Positions 1 through 7,152 of a DNA stretch of 18,069 bases are shown piece by piece. Made by a program: the position numbers and the translations under genes. The DNA comes from an uncultured Oceanospirillaceae bacterium (GTDB lineage: Bacteria > Pseudomonadota > Gammaproteobacteria > Pseudomonadales > Oceanobacteraceae): the NCBI GenBank assembly GCA_937974825.1, contig CALJVD010000105.1, forward strand, positions 1-18,069, written 5' to 3'. The stretch's first letter is position 1. Each line of letters opens with the position of its first letter. The notes below the pieces were generated by a model. It saw only the letters and a list, made by a program, of their open reading frames with translations, had not been told where the DNA came from and searched no databases.

Positions 1-62
1 AATGTAAACAATCTTAATTACAGTGTACAATCCGCATTTCTTAATTATTAACACCCTAAATC

Positions 63-896
63 ATGCGTTTAATTACTTCTTTTATACTTTTCTTATTCCT
101 CAGCGGCTGCGCTGTTACTAAGCTTCCTGATAACTTCTCTCGTGCCATGATGAACCAAGAAGAGCCGGCTGTTATCGAAGCAGGGGCTCCCTCTTACTTA
201 TTATTACTAGATGCACTGATTCTGACCTACCCTAACGATGACAAACTCTTACTTGCAGGTTCACGCCTTTACGGTGCCTACGCAGGTAGCTTTGCTAGCA
301 ATGAGCAAGAAGCTAAATCCTTTGCTAATAAATCAATGGAATATGCGCAACGCGCTTTATGCCGCGTTAAGAAAAAATCATGCTATATGACGGACGCCTC
401 TCAAGAAGAACTTGAGCATGAGTTAGCAAACAACTTTAAATCTAAAGACATCGACTTAGTTTATGGCCTGTCTTCTGCTTGGCTCGGCTGGATTCAAGCT
501 AACAGTGACGACTGGAACGCTATTGCACAGTTAGGCAAAGTAAAACACAGCATGCAATGGGTAGCAGAACAAGACGCCGCCTACGATAACGGCATGGTTC
601 AAGTATATTTAGGTGCCTTAGAAACTCTATTACCTCCCTCTTTAGGTGGCAAGCCCGAGATTGGCAAGCAACACTTCGAAACTGCGATTGAAGTCAGTAA
701 TGGCAAAAACTTAATGGCCTATGTGATATATGCAGAAAAGTACGCTCGTTTGATATTTGAGCAAGATCTGCATGATCAACTGCTACAAACTGCGCTTGAC
801 TCCGATTACAAATACGAAGGCCTCACCCTAATTAACCGCCTAGCGCAACAGCAGGCAGAAATCCTTTTAGACGAATCATCCGACTACTTCGAGTAA
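63..896 (+). CDS. TatT-family lipoprotein associated with a TRAP transporter
   Basis: Predicted 277-aa periplasmic lipoprotein. The N-terminus is a short hydrophobic signal (about residues 3-13) ending in a lipobox L13-S14-G15-C16. The residue after Cys is Ala, not Asp, which by the usual Lol rule favours the outer membrane. The rest is mostly helical-looking with no further membrane segments, and includes a stretch (about residues 45-75: LLLLDALILTYPNDDKLLLA, then LYGAYAGSF) that I recognise from the TatT family (TRAP-associated TPR-like proteins, prototype Tp0956 of Treponema pallidum). In that family the helical lipoprotein binds the partner TRAP binding protein and may shield or pass on a hydrophobic ligand; the ligand is not established. 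It is the first gene of a four-gene operon, 4 bp before the binding-protein gene. The ATG at 63 lacks a strong Shine-Dalgarno, but the lipobox position supports this start. Family assignment is from recall of sequence pattern and context. Confidence 0.85.
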   Translation: MRLITSFILFLFLSGCAVTKLPDNFSRAMMNQEEPAVIEAGAPSYLLLLDALILTYPNDDKLLLAGSRLYGAYAGSFASNEQEAKSFANKSMEYAQRALCRVKKKSCYMTDASQEELEHELANNFKSKDIDLVYGLSSAWLGWIQANSDDWNAIAQLGKVKHSMQWVAEQDAAYDNGMVQVYLGALETLLPPSLGGKPEIGKQHFETAIEVSNGKNLMAYVIYAEKYARLIFEQDLHDQLLQTALDSDYKYEGLTLINRLAQQQAEILLDESSDYFE

Positions 897-900
897 CCCT

Positions 901-1908
901 ATGATTAAACGTATTTTACTGTTAGCCCTAACCACCGTTCTATGGTTGCCACTCGCCAACGCTAAGACTGTTACTTTACGAGTTGCTACTTTAGCTCCTG
1001 ACGGTACAGGCTGGATGAAGATGATGCGCCAAGCAGCTGCGGACGTTCAGGCTGAAACCGAAGGACGCGTACGTATTCGCTTTTTCCCTGGTGGCGTACA
1101 AGGCAGCGATAAAAGTGTTTTACGTAAGATGCAGATTCGCCAACTGCATGGTGGTGCTGTTTCAACCGGTGCTTTAGCGCACATAGACACAAACACTCAA
1201 ATCTATAGCCTTCCTTTTACCTTTCAAAGCGTTGAAGAGATACGCGCACTACGTGATGAGTTTGATCCAATTATCAAAAACAGCCTGGCCGACAAAGGCT
1301 ACACCCTATTAGGTTTGTCAGAGGGTGGCTTTGCTTACTTAATGTCAGACAGTTCACTGCATGACTCTTCTAACCTACAAGATAAAAAAGTATGGGTACC
1401 AGAAGGGGATAAAATCAGCTTAACCATTTTTGAAAAAGCCGGTGTAAACCCAATCACACTGCCTGTTTCAGATGTTTATACCAGTTTACAAACGGGTCTA
1501 ATTAACACCTTAGCAGCCAACCCTTCATCTGTTATTGCTATGCAATGGCACAATAAATTGAAATACGCTGCAGACTACCCTCTGGTATTTATCTTAGGCA
1601 TGCTAGTAGTTGACTCTCGCTCTTTTAACGCTATTGACCCTGCCGACCAAGCGATAGTCACCCAGATTATGGACAACACCTTTAAAGCCATGGACATCCA
1701 AAACGCAAAAGATGAACTCGCCGCTCGCGAAGCTTTAATAAATAACGGTATTGAGTTTCAAGAGCTCAGTGATGCCGACAAACAAGCGTGGCAACAAATG
1801 GCAAAAGAAACACTTAACGCGCTTAAAGAGCAAAACGTATACCCTGTTGAGCTCTATCAAAAGCTGTTAGACCGCTTAGAAGAAGTACGCGCAAATCAGG
1901 CTAACTAA
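901..1908 (+). CDS. dctP: TRAP transporter periplasmic substrate-binding protein, DctP family (TatP-like)
   Basis: Predicted 335-aa extracytoplasmic solute receptor. A classical signal peptide covers residues 1-21 (MIKR, hydrophobic core, ANA then cleavage before K22). The mature part opens with the DctP-type strand LRVATLAPDGTGW and continues with FFPGGVQGSDK (about 61-71), a hinge region DKKVWVPEGDK (161-171), and VSDVYTSLQTGLINTLA (189-205), which corresponds to the usual VYTALQTGVVDG segment. In most DctP proteins an Arg sits in the 'lkiRvp' motif and holds the ligand carboxylate; here the aligned residue appears to be Trp165. This is compatible with the TatP branch, which partners TatT lipoproteins and is proposed to bind apolar ligands. 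The gene follows the TatT gene by 4 bp and its TAA overlaps the next ATG (TAATG). Substrate unknown. Family call is secure; the TatP sub-branch is inferred from the neighbour and the motif. Confidence 0.93.
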   Translation: MIKRILLLALTTVLWLPLANAKTVTLRVATLAPDGTGWMKMMRQAAADVQAETEGRVRIRFFPGGVQGSDKSVLRKMQIRQLHGGAVSTGALAHIDTNTQIYSLPFTFQSVEEIRALRDEFDPIIKNSLADKGYTLLGLSEGGFAYLMSDSSLHDSSNLQDKKVWVPEGDKISLTIFEKAGVNPITLPVSDVYTSLQTGLINTLAANPSSVIAMQWHNKLKYAADYPLVFILGMLVVDSRSFNAIDPADQAIVTQIMDNTFKAMDIQNAKDELAAREALINNGIEFQELSDADKQAWQQMAKETLNALKEQNVYPVELYQKLLDRLEEVRANQAN

Positions 1909-2441
1909 TGCTTAAGAATATTGCAGCTATTGGTCAGAAGTACACTCGCAACATAGTTAGAGTTTTACATATTATAGAAGACACTATTTTAGTAACCCTC
2001 TTACTGGCAATGATACTTCTGGCTGGCTATGACATTCTTGCCCGCACTCTATTTGGTGGTGGGGTTGCATGGATATCACCTATATTAAAAATCATGGTAC
2101 TTTGGGTAGGCTTACTAGGCGCTCTATTAGCAACTAGAACCAAAGAACACATTTCTATTGATATTGTTGGGCGCTTAGCACCCACATTCATCAAACATCT
2201 TTTATCTATTGTTACATCACTTATTAGCGCTGCCGTGTGTATATTAATTGCTTGGCACTCACAAGAGTTTGTCAAATTTTCGAAAGAATTCGGAGATATT
2301 GCCTTCGCACGTGTACCAGCCTGGCCTCTGCAAATAATTATTCCAATTAGCTTTGCCATTATGGGTCTGCGTTTCTTTTTACAAAGCATCAGCGCATTTG
2401 TTGCCGTAATGACGCGCACAGCATCGACGGAGACAAGATAA
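1908..2441 (+). CDS. dctQ: TRAP transporter small permease subunit, DctQ family
   Basis: Predicted 177-aa inner-membrane protein with four hydrophobic segments (about residues 26-46, 58-80, 92-116 and 138-165). This matches the four-helix DctQ small subunit of tripartite ATP-independent periplasmic transporters. The loop after the second helix carries ATRTKEHISIDIVGRL, the typical charged DctQ signature (R, then H-I-x-I-D). In the complex this subunit packs against DctM and helps dock the loaded binding protein. Translation is probably coupled to dctP: the stop and start share one base as TAATG, and only a weak AGG lies upstream. The same TAATG junction links it to the DctM gene. Sequence conservation of DctQ is low, so the call rests on topology, the loop motif and operon position together. 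Confidence 0.92.
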   Translation: MLKNIAAIGQKYTRNIVRVLHIIEDTILVTLLLAMILLAGYDILARTLFGGGVAWISPILKIMVLWVGLLGALLATRTKEHISIDIVGRLAPTFIKHLLSIVTSLISAAVCILIAWHSQEFVKFSKEFGDIAFARVPAWPLQIIIPISFAIMGLRFFLQSISAFVAVMTRTASTETR

Positions 2442-3718
2442 TGAGTTGGTTGTTTCCTCTAGTATTATTACTGCTTGCCCTTTGTGGTACCCCGTTATTT
2501 GTCATCATTGCAGCAAGTGCCATGTGGGGGTTCACTCAAGACGGCACAGACTTACAAGTCATGGCAATTAACATCTATCAATTAGCAGAAATGCCCGTAC
2601 TGATTGCCATCCCCTTGTTTACATTTGCAGGTTATTTGTTAGGTGAAAGTAAAGCACCATCGCGTTTAGTAAGAATGACGGATGTGTTTCTAGGCTGGAT
2701 GCCAGGCGGCTTAGCCATCGTTGCTATTACCGCTTGTGCGCTCTTTACTGCCTTTACTGGCGCTTCTGGTGTGACTATCGTCGCATTAGGTGCATTACTA
2801 GTACCCGCGCTCGCAAAAGCTGGCTACAACGAGAAATTTAATCTGGGCTTAGTAACAAGCTCGGGCAGTTTAGGCTTATTATTTGCTCCATCCTTACCCT
2901 TAATTTTGTACGGTGTCGTTGTACAACAAATGTCTATTGGCACCCCAGTAAGTATCGACGATTTGTTTTTAGCCGGCATTTTACCAGGTGTATTGATGCT
3001 TGTAGCTCTGTCCATCTACAGCGCCTTACAAAAACCTGTAAACCCAGCGCCTAAAAAGCAGTTTAATGCTAAAGAAGCCTGGCTAGCCATTAAAGACTCT
3101 GCTTGGGAAATACCCTTACCATTTTTAGTGCTTGGTGGTATTTACGGTGGTTTTTTTGCTATTTCAGAAGCAGCAGCCTTAACTGCAATTTATGTACTCA
3201 CTGTAACCGTCATAATCCGTCGTGAAATCAGTTTTAGAAAACTACCCATAGTAATGCGTGACTCAATGAAGCTTGTGGGTGCTATCCTGCTTATTTTGGC
3301 TGTATCCATTGCCTCAACTAACTATATGATCGACGCTGGCATTCCACAGCAAATATTCGATGTCATCCAAGCCCATATCAGTAGCCCAATTACGTTTTTA
3401 CTGCTGCTAACGGTATTCTTACTCGTACTGGGAATGATGCTGGATATATTTAGTGCCATTGTCATTATGATACCCATACTACTTCCCATTGCTATGCAGT
3501 ATGGGATACACCCAATCCATTTAGGGATTTTATTCTTGGCTAACATGCAATTAGGGTACTTTACACCCCCTGTTGGCATGAACTTGTTCATAGCTAGCTT
3601 CCGCTTTAAAAAGCCCGTAACAGAGCTTTACATAGCTACCATACCCTTCTTCTTTATCTTACTGGCCTGCGTACTAATAATCACTTTCTGGCCCTGGTTA
3701 AGCTTGGTATTTATTTAG
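2441..3718 (+). CDS. dctM: TRAP transporter large permease subunit, DctM family
   Basis: Predicted 425-aa polytopic inner-membrane protein, the usual DctM length, with about a dozen hydrophobic segments. Recognisable DctM features are the N-terminal block with PLFTFAGYLLG (about residues 58-68), the GASGVTIVALGALLVPAL stretch (about 110-127), the SSGSLGLLFAPSLPLILYGV hairpin region (about 140-159), and the C-terminal repeat counterpart GMMLDIFSAIVIMIPILLPI followed by LGYFTPPVGMNLF. In characterised TRAP systems this elevator-type subunit moves the solute inward using a sodium gradient. GGAG lies 8 nt before the ATG, which overlaps the dctQ stop as TAATG. This is the last gene of the TRAP operon and it runs towards the ribosomal cluster. 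The substrate cannot be read from the sequence. Confidence 0.95.
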   Translation: MSWLFPLVLLLLALCGTPLFVIIAASAMWGFTQDGTDLQVMAINIYQLAEMPVLIAIPLFTFAGYLLGESKAPSRLVRMTDVFLGWMPGGLAIVAITACALFTAFTGASGVTIVALGALLVPALAKAGYNEKFNLGLVTSSGSLGLLFAPSLPLILYGVVVQQMSIGTPVSIDDLFLAGILPGVLMLVALSIYSALQKPVNPAPKKQFNAKEAWLAIKDSAWEIPLPFLVLGGIYGGFFAISEAAALTAIYVLTVTVIIRREISFRKLPIVMRDSMKLVGAILLILAVSIASTNYMIDAGIPQQIFDVIQAHISSPITFLLLLTVFLLVLGMMLDIFSAIVIMIPILLPIAMQYGIHPIHLGILFLANMQLGYFTPPVGMNLFIASFRFKKPVTELYIATIPFFFILLACVLIITFWPWLSLVFI

Positions 3719-3955
3719 GCGTTGGAGTCGAGGGTCGGGGCGAGTGTATTTATTGCCAGCCGACTGACTCCCTGCGCTCGGCCACTTTCAGCATAACGCT
3801 CGCAGGCACGCAGCATGTACCTCCTTGTATGCTCGAGTGCGCCGTCCATGGCGCACACGGCCTGTACGCGTTATACCGAAAGGCCTACTAGAATCGGGGC
3901 CTAGCCACGCTCGGCCCCCAGCACCAAGCTCCAAGCGCTCCGCATCCACTCCCCA
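3719..3955. repeat. GC-rich, hairpin-rich convergent spacer with heptamer-type repeat
   Basis: This spacer lies between dctM and rplQ, is visibly richer in G+C than the flanking genes, and I see no credible gene in it. It holds several inverted repeats: CCTGCG/CGCAGG (3771-3776 with 3801-3806), GTGCGCC/GGCGCAC with a 6-nt loop (3837-3843 with 3850-3856), and GGGGCC/GGCCCC (3896-3901 with 3913-3918). Near the rplQ end is CCAAGCTCCAAGC (about 3924-3936), the same 7-bp-period motif that is repeated four times beyond rpsJ at 17756-17789. The composition and clustered palindromes suggest a dispersed intergenic element, but copy number elsewhere in the genome cannot be seen here. Confidence 0.55.
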
Positions 3956-3960
3956 GACAC

Positions 3961-3988
3961 AAAAAAACCCGCCTAAGCGGGTCTTTTT
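3961..3988 (-). terminator. Rho-independent terminator after rplQ, probably bidirectional
   Basis: A 6-bp stem ACCCGC/GCGGGT (3967-3972 with 3977-3982) encloses a CTAA loop. Read on the - strand it is followed by a run of Ts and then GTGTCTG, and so ends the alpha operon. Read on the + strand it is followed by TCTTTTTGT, so it can also stop transcripts arriving from dctM. It lies 18 bp past the rplQ stop. Confidence 0.9.
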
Positions 3989-4006
3989 GTACTTCAGAGC
4001 AATTGC

Positions 4007-4408
4007 TTACTCGTCGGTATCAACTTCTTCGATGTCTTCAGCTTCAACAACTGGACGATCAACAAGTTCTACGTAAGCCATAGGTGCTTTGTCACCAGCA
4101 CGGAATCCGCATTTTAAAATACGAACATAACCGCCTGGACGCTCTTGGTAACGTGGACCAAGCTCGGTGAACAATTTACCTACTACTTCTTTGCTGCGAG
4201 TACGAGCAAAGGCCAAGCGGCGGTTAGCTACTGAATCTTCTTTTGCAAGAGTGATTAGTGGCTCAGCTACACGACGTAGCTCTTTTGCCTTTGGCAATGT
4301 AGTCTTAATGATTTCATTCTCGAACAAGCTCACAGCCATGTTTTGGAACATAGCTTGACGGTGTGAGCTTGTGCGGTTGAAGTGACGACCACTTTTACGA
4401 TGACGCAT
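4007..4408 (-). CDS. rplQ: 50S ribosomal protein L17
   Basis: 133-aa large-subunit protein that sits near the peptide exit tunnel. The N-terminus MRHRKSGRHFNRTSSHRQAM and the block SLFENEIIKTTLPKAKELRRVAEPLITLAK are diagnostic of L17, as is the C-terminal GYVRILKCGFRAGDKAPMAYVELVDR. A short acidic tail (about residues 118-133, VEAEDIEEVDTDE) follows the conserved core; such tails vary between species. Start ATG is preceded by AAGGAATTAAACC, a good ribosome site. It is the last gene of the alpha operon, 31 bp after rpoA, and is followed by a strong terminator. Confidence 0.99.
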   Translation of the reverse strand: MRHRKSGRHFNRTSSHRQAMFQNMAVSLFENEIIKTTLPKAKELRRVAEPLITLAKEDSVANRRLAFARTRSKEVVGKLFTELGPRYQERPGGYVRILKCGFRAGDKAPMAYVELVDRPVVEAEDIEEVDTDE

Positions 4409-4439
4409 GGTTTAATTCCTTACTATCTGACCGACTGAC

Positions 4440-5441
4440 TTAAGCCAATACTTTGTCATCGCCGCGTAGACTAGCTGGAGGCCAGTTTTCTAAACGCATG
4501 CCTAATGACAAACCGCGTGAGGCTAGAACATCTTTGATTTCAGTCAGAGACTTCTTACCTAAGTTTGGTGTTTTCAACAGCTCAACTTCAGTGCGCTGAA
4601 TAAGATCACCGATGTAGTAAATATTTTCAGCCTTCAAGCAGTTAGCTGAACGTACAGTAAGCTCTAAATCGTCTACTGGACGTAATAAGATTGGATCAAT
4701 CTCTTCTTCTTCAGGCTCTTGCTCAACAGCTACGTCGTGCTCAAGATTTACGAAGATTGCTAACTGTTGCTGCAGAATAGTTGCAGAACGACGGATTGCT
4801 TCTTCCGGGTCTAAAGTACCATCGGTTTCTAAATCGATAATTAACTTATCTAAGTCAGTGCGTTGTTCAACACGCGCACTTTCTACGTTATAAGCCACAC
4901 GATGGACTGGGCTGTATGTTGCATCCAGTTGAAGTTTACCAATGGCTTTGGTTTCTTCTTGGTTTTGATTACGAGACTCTACAGTTTCATAACCGCGACC
5001 AGAAGCAACACGGATAACCATTTTCAACTCAGCACCTTCGCCTAAAGTGGCGATGTGATGCTCTGGGTTTGCAATATCAACACCATGATCTAATTGAATA
5101 TCACCAGCAGTCACCACACCTGGACCTTTTTTTGTCAAGGTTAGTGTTGCTTCATCACGCTCATGCAATGCTACGGCAACACCTTTTAGGTTTAACAGGA
5201 TTTCAATTACGTCTTCCTGTACCCCTTCAATTGTGCTGTACTCATGCAGAACACCATCGATTTCACATTCAACGATCGCGGCACCCGGCATTGAGGACAG
5301 CAGGATACGACGCAATGCGTTACCCAAAGTGTGTCCAAAACCACGCTCTAGCGGTTCTAAAGTGACTTTGGCATGGGTTTTGTTTACTTCGTCAACTTGT
5401 ATATGACGAGGTGTCAAAAATTCATTCACTGCACGCTGCAT
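4440..5441 (-). CDS. rpoA: DNA-directed RNA polymerase subunit alpha
   Basis: 333-aa alpha subunit, four residues longer than the 329 of E. coli. The N-terminal domain (about 1-235) has the dimerisation and assembly signature LERGFGHTLGNALRRILLSS (about 32-51) and VEQRTDLDKLIIDLETDGT. A flexible acidic linker (EQEPEEEEIDP) joins it to the C-terminal domain, which keeps RPVDDLELTVRSANCLKAE and TPNLGKKSLTEIKDVLASRG. These include the residues equivalent to E. coli Arg265, Asn268, Gly296, Lys298 and Ser299 used for UP-element and activator contact. The sequence ends WPPASLRGDDKVLA where E. coli ends WPPASIADE, so the tail is slightly extended. AAGGGG precedes the ATG. It lies between rpsD and rplQ in the standard alpha operon order. 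Confidence 0.99.
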   Translation of the reverse strand: MQRAVNEFLTPRHIQVDEVNKTHAKVTLEPLERGFGHTLGNALRRILLSSMPGAAIVECEIDGVLHEYSTIEGVQEDVIEILLNLKGVAVALHERDEATLTLTKKGPGVVTAGDIQLDHGVDIANPEHHIATLGEGAELKMVIRVASGRGYETVESRNQNQEETKAIGKLQLDATYSPVHRVAYNVESARVEQRTDLDKLIIDLETDGTLDPEEAIRRSATILQQQLAIFVNLEHDVAVEQEPEEEEIDPILLRPVDDLELTVRSANCLKAENIYYIGDLIQRTEVELLKTPNLGKKSLTEIKDVLASRGLSLGMRLENWPPASLRGDDKVLA

Positions 5442-5463
5442 AGCTGCCCCTTAAGCTCCTCTA

Positions 5464-6084
5464 TTATTTAGAGTAAAGTTCCACAATCAGGTTTTCGTTA
5501 ATTTCAGCTGGTAAGTCTGAACGCTCTGGAATGGACTTAAAAGTACCTTCCAGTTTTGCAGCGTTTAGCTCAATCCAGTTACATTCTGAACGTTGACCTG
5601 CTAATTGAAGTGCAAGTTTGATTCGCTCTTGGTTTTTGGCCTTTTCACGAATACTAATTACATCACCTGCTTTAACGCTGTAAGAAGCGATATTAACGGT
5701 TTGACCGTTAACTGCTACCGACTTGTGAGATACAAGTTGGCGTGCTTCGGCACGAGTTGAACCGAAACCAATGCGATATACAACGTTGTCTAAACGTGTT
5801 TCTAATAGTTGCAACAAGTTAACACCGGTTGCGCCTTTACGACGGTCGGCTTCTTTGTAGTAACTACTAAATTGTTTTTCAAGAACACCATACAATCGAC
5901 GTACTTTTTGCTTTTCACGTAACTGTAAACCGTAGTCGGATAAACGACCACGACCAGCACCGTGTACGCCAGGTTTGGTTTCTAATTTACATTTTGTGTC
6001 TAGTGCACGGATCCCACTTTTAAGGAACAGATCAGTTCCTTCACGACGGGCAAGTTTACACTTAGGACCGATATATCGAGCCAT
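5464..6084 (-). CDS. rpsD: 30S ribosomal protein S4
   Basis: 206 aa, the same length as E. coli S4. It opens MARYIGPKCKLARREGTDLF and contains the S4 RNA-binding domain RLDNVVYRIGFGSTRAEARQLVSHKSVAVNG (about 92-123), ending in NENLIVELYSK. S4 is a primary binder of 16S rRNA and nucleates the 30S body; in E. coli it also represses the alpha operon by binding the rpsM leader. AAGGAG precedes the ATG, and the gap from rpsK is 11 bp. The gene has Cys at position 9 and Cys32, but no clustered zinc motif, so this is the zinc-free form. Confidence 0.99.
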   Translation of the reverse strand: MARYIGPKCKLARREGTDLFLKSGIRALDTKCKLETKPGVHGAGRGRLSDYGLQLREKQKVRRLYGVLEKQFSSYYKEADRRKGATGVNLLQLLETRLDNVVYRIGFGSTRAEARQLVSHKSVAVNGQTVNIASYSVKAGDVISIREKAKNQERIKLALQLAGQRSECNWIELNAAKLEGTFKSIPERSDLPAEINENLIVELYSK

Positions 6085-6095
6085 TTATAGTCTCC

Positions 6096-6485
6096 TTAAA
6101 CGCGACGCTTCTTAGGTGGACGGCAGCCGTTGTGTGGAATAGGAGTAACATCAGTGATGTTAGCAATCTTATAACCACATGCATTCAATGCACGAACGGC
6201 GGATTCACGACCAGGACCAGGACCTTTAACTTCAACGTCTAGGTTTTTTAGGCCGTACTCTTTTGCTGCTTCACCAGCACGCTCTGCCGCAACCTGAGCT
6301 GCGAAAGGAGTACTCTTACGAGAACCACGGAAACCAGAACCACCTGCGGTTGCCCATGATAGAGCATTACCTTGACGATCCGTTATAGTAACGATGGTAT
6401 TGTTAAAAGAGGCATGAATGTGTGCGATACCATCAGCTACCTGCTTTTTAACTCTTTTCTTAATAGATTTTTGTGGCTTAGCCAT
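6096..6485 (-). CDS. rpsK: 30S ribosomal protein S11
   Basis: 129-aa small-subunit platform protein that lines the mRNA exit region. Diagnostic stretches are GIAHIHASFNNTIVTITDRQGNALSWATAGGSGFRGSRKSTPFAAQ (read in parts) and the C-terminal HNGCRPPKKRRV. The Asn-Gly in that C-terminal motif is the site known to become isoaspartate in E. coli S11. CAGGA precedes the ATG. The 73-bp gap to rpsM contains only a weak inverted repeat (CTGCA/TGCAG, 6513-6517 with 6527-6531). Confidence 0.99.
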   Translation of the reverse strand: MAKPQKSIKKRVKKQVADGIAHIHASFNNTIVTITDRQGNALSWATAGGSGFRGSRKSTPFAAQVAAERAGEAAKEYGLKNLDVEVKGPGPGRESAVRALNACGYKIANITDVTPIPHNGCRPPKKRRV

Positions 6486-6558
6486 TTTTAAATCCTGTTT
6501 TTAATATCAACACTGCAACAAGTCAATGCAGCTACACTAAAAAGCCAACGCAGATATA

Positions 6559-6915
6559 TTATCTGCGAATCGGCTTGCGCGGACCTTTACGGGTACGAGC
6601 ATTTGTTTTAGTACGCTGGCCACGAAGAGGTAAGCTGCGACGGTGGCGAACACCACGGTAGCATGCCATATCCATTAAACGCTTGATGTTCATTTGCACT
6701 TCACGGCGCAAATCACCTTCAACCGAATATTTAGCAACTTCGTTACGAACAAGATCCAACTGCTCTTCAGTTAAATCACCAATCTTTGTAGATTCAGTAA
6801 TGCTGACAGCCGCAAGGATCTTTTTAGCAGTTGGGCGACCGATGCCATAGACATAGGTCAAAGAAATAACTGCATGCTTGTTGTCAGGAATATTGACACC
6901 GGCAATACGGGCCAT
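6559..6915 (-). CDS. rpsM: 30S ribosomal protein S13
   Basis: 118-aa 30S head protein that contacts the P-site tRNA and the intersubunit bridge. The N-terminus MARIAGVNIPDNKHAVISL and the helix-hairpin block YVYGIGRPTAKKIL are typical, as are the middle MACYRGVRHRRSLPLRGQRT and the basic tail KTNARTRKGPRKPIRR. GGAG lies 7 nt before the ATG. It is the first gene of the alpha operon and has its own upstream promoter (6956-6984), giving a predicted leader of only about 35 nt. Confidence 0.99.
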   Translation of the reverse strand: MARIAGVNIPDNKHAVISLTYVYGIGRPTAKKILAAVSITESTKIGDLTEEQLDLVRNEVAKYSVEGDLRREVQMNIKRLMDMACYRGVRHRRSLPLRGQRTKTNARTRKGPRKPIRR

Positions 6916-6955
6916 GTCTTAACTCCAATAGTCTTTACTTAATGAAAGGGCGCGA

Positions 6956-6984
6956 ATCATACTAGCTTACAAAGTAAATTGCAA
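6956..6984 (-). promoter_or_regulatory. Predicted sigma-70 promoter of the alpha operon (before rpsM)
   Basis: On the - strand a -35 box TTGCAA (6979-6984; 4 of 6 to consensus) is followed by exactly 17 bp and a -10 box TATGAT (6956-6961; 5 of 6). The start is expected around 6949-6951, about 35 nt before the rpsM ATG. It lies in the 102-bp gap between rpmJ and rpsM, where an alpha-operon promoter would be expected; no terminator is visible between rpmJ and this site, so readthrough from spc is likely too. Confidence 0.7.
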
Positions 6985-7017
6985 GAAGATACTAATTCAA
7001 CACCCGCCTAACCAGGA

Positions 7018-7131
7018 TTAACCCTGACGTTGCTTGTGCTTCGGATCTGAACAGATCACTCGCACGCTACCGTTACGGCGAATAATTTTGCATTCACGGC
7101 AGATTTTCTTAACAGACGCACGTACTTTCAT
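7018..7131 (-). CDS. rpmJ: 50S ribosomal protein L36 (zinc-binding form)
   Basis: A 37-codon gene, found by reading the gap between secY and rpsM. The protein begins MKVRASVKKICRECKI and ends SDPKHKQRQG, a clear L36; E. coli L36 has 38 residues. The zinc ligands Cys11, Cys14, Cys27 and His32 are all present, so this is the zinc-containing (C+) paralogue type rather than the zinc-free substitute made under zinc limitation. AGGAG lies 6 nt before the ATG. It follows secY by 21 bp and closes the spc operon, as in E. coli. Confidence 0.97.
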   Translation of the reverse strand: MKVRASVKKICRECKIIRRNGSVRVICSDPKHKQRQG

Positions 7132-7152
7132 GACAGTCTCCTAAATTTGGTC

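Noticed and set aside
18..62. Possible promoter before the TatT gene (TTACAG, 17 bp, TTAATT)
   Set aside because: The -10 matches only 3 of 6 and the whole region is A/T-rich, so boxes like this arise by chance; the true promoter may lie upstream of the window.
2027..2419. 130-codon - strand frame opposite dctQ
   Set aside because: It is antisense within a clear membrane-protein gene, with no ribosome site or family resemblance.
3825..4076. 83-codon + strand reading frame starting in the dctM-rplQ spacer
   Set aside because: It runs through the repeat spacer and the terminator and into rplQ antisense, has no ribosome site, and has low-complexity Pro/Ser/Arg composition. It is best explained as translation of a repeat element.
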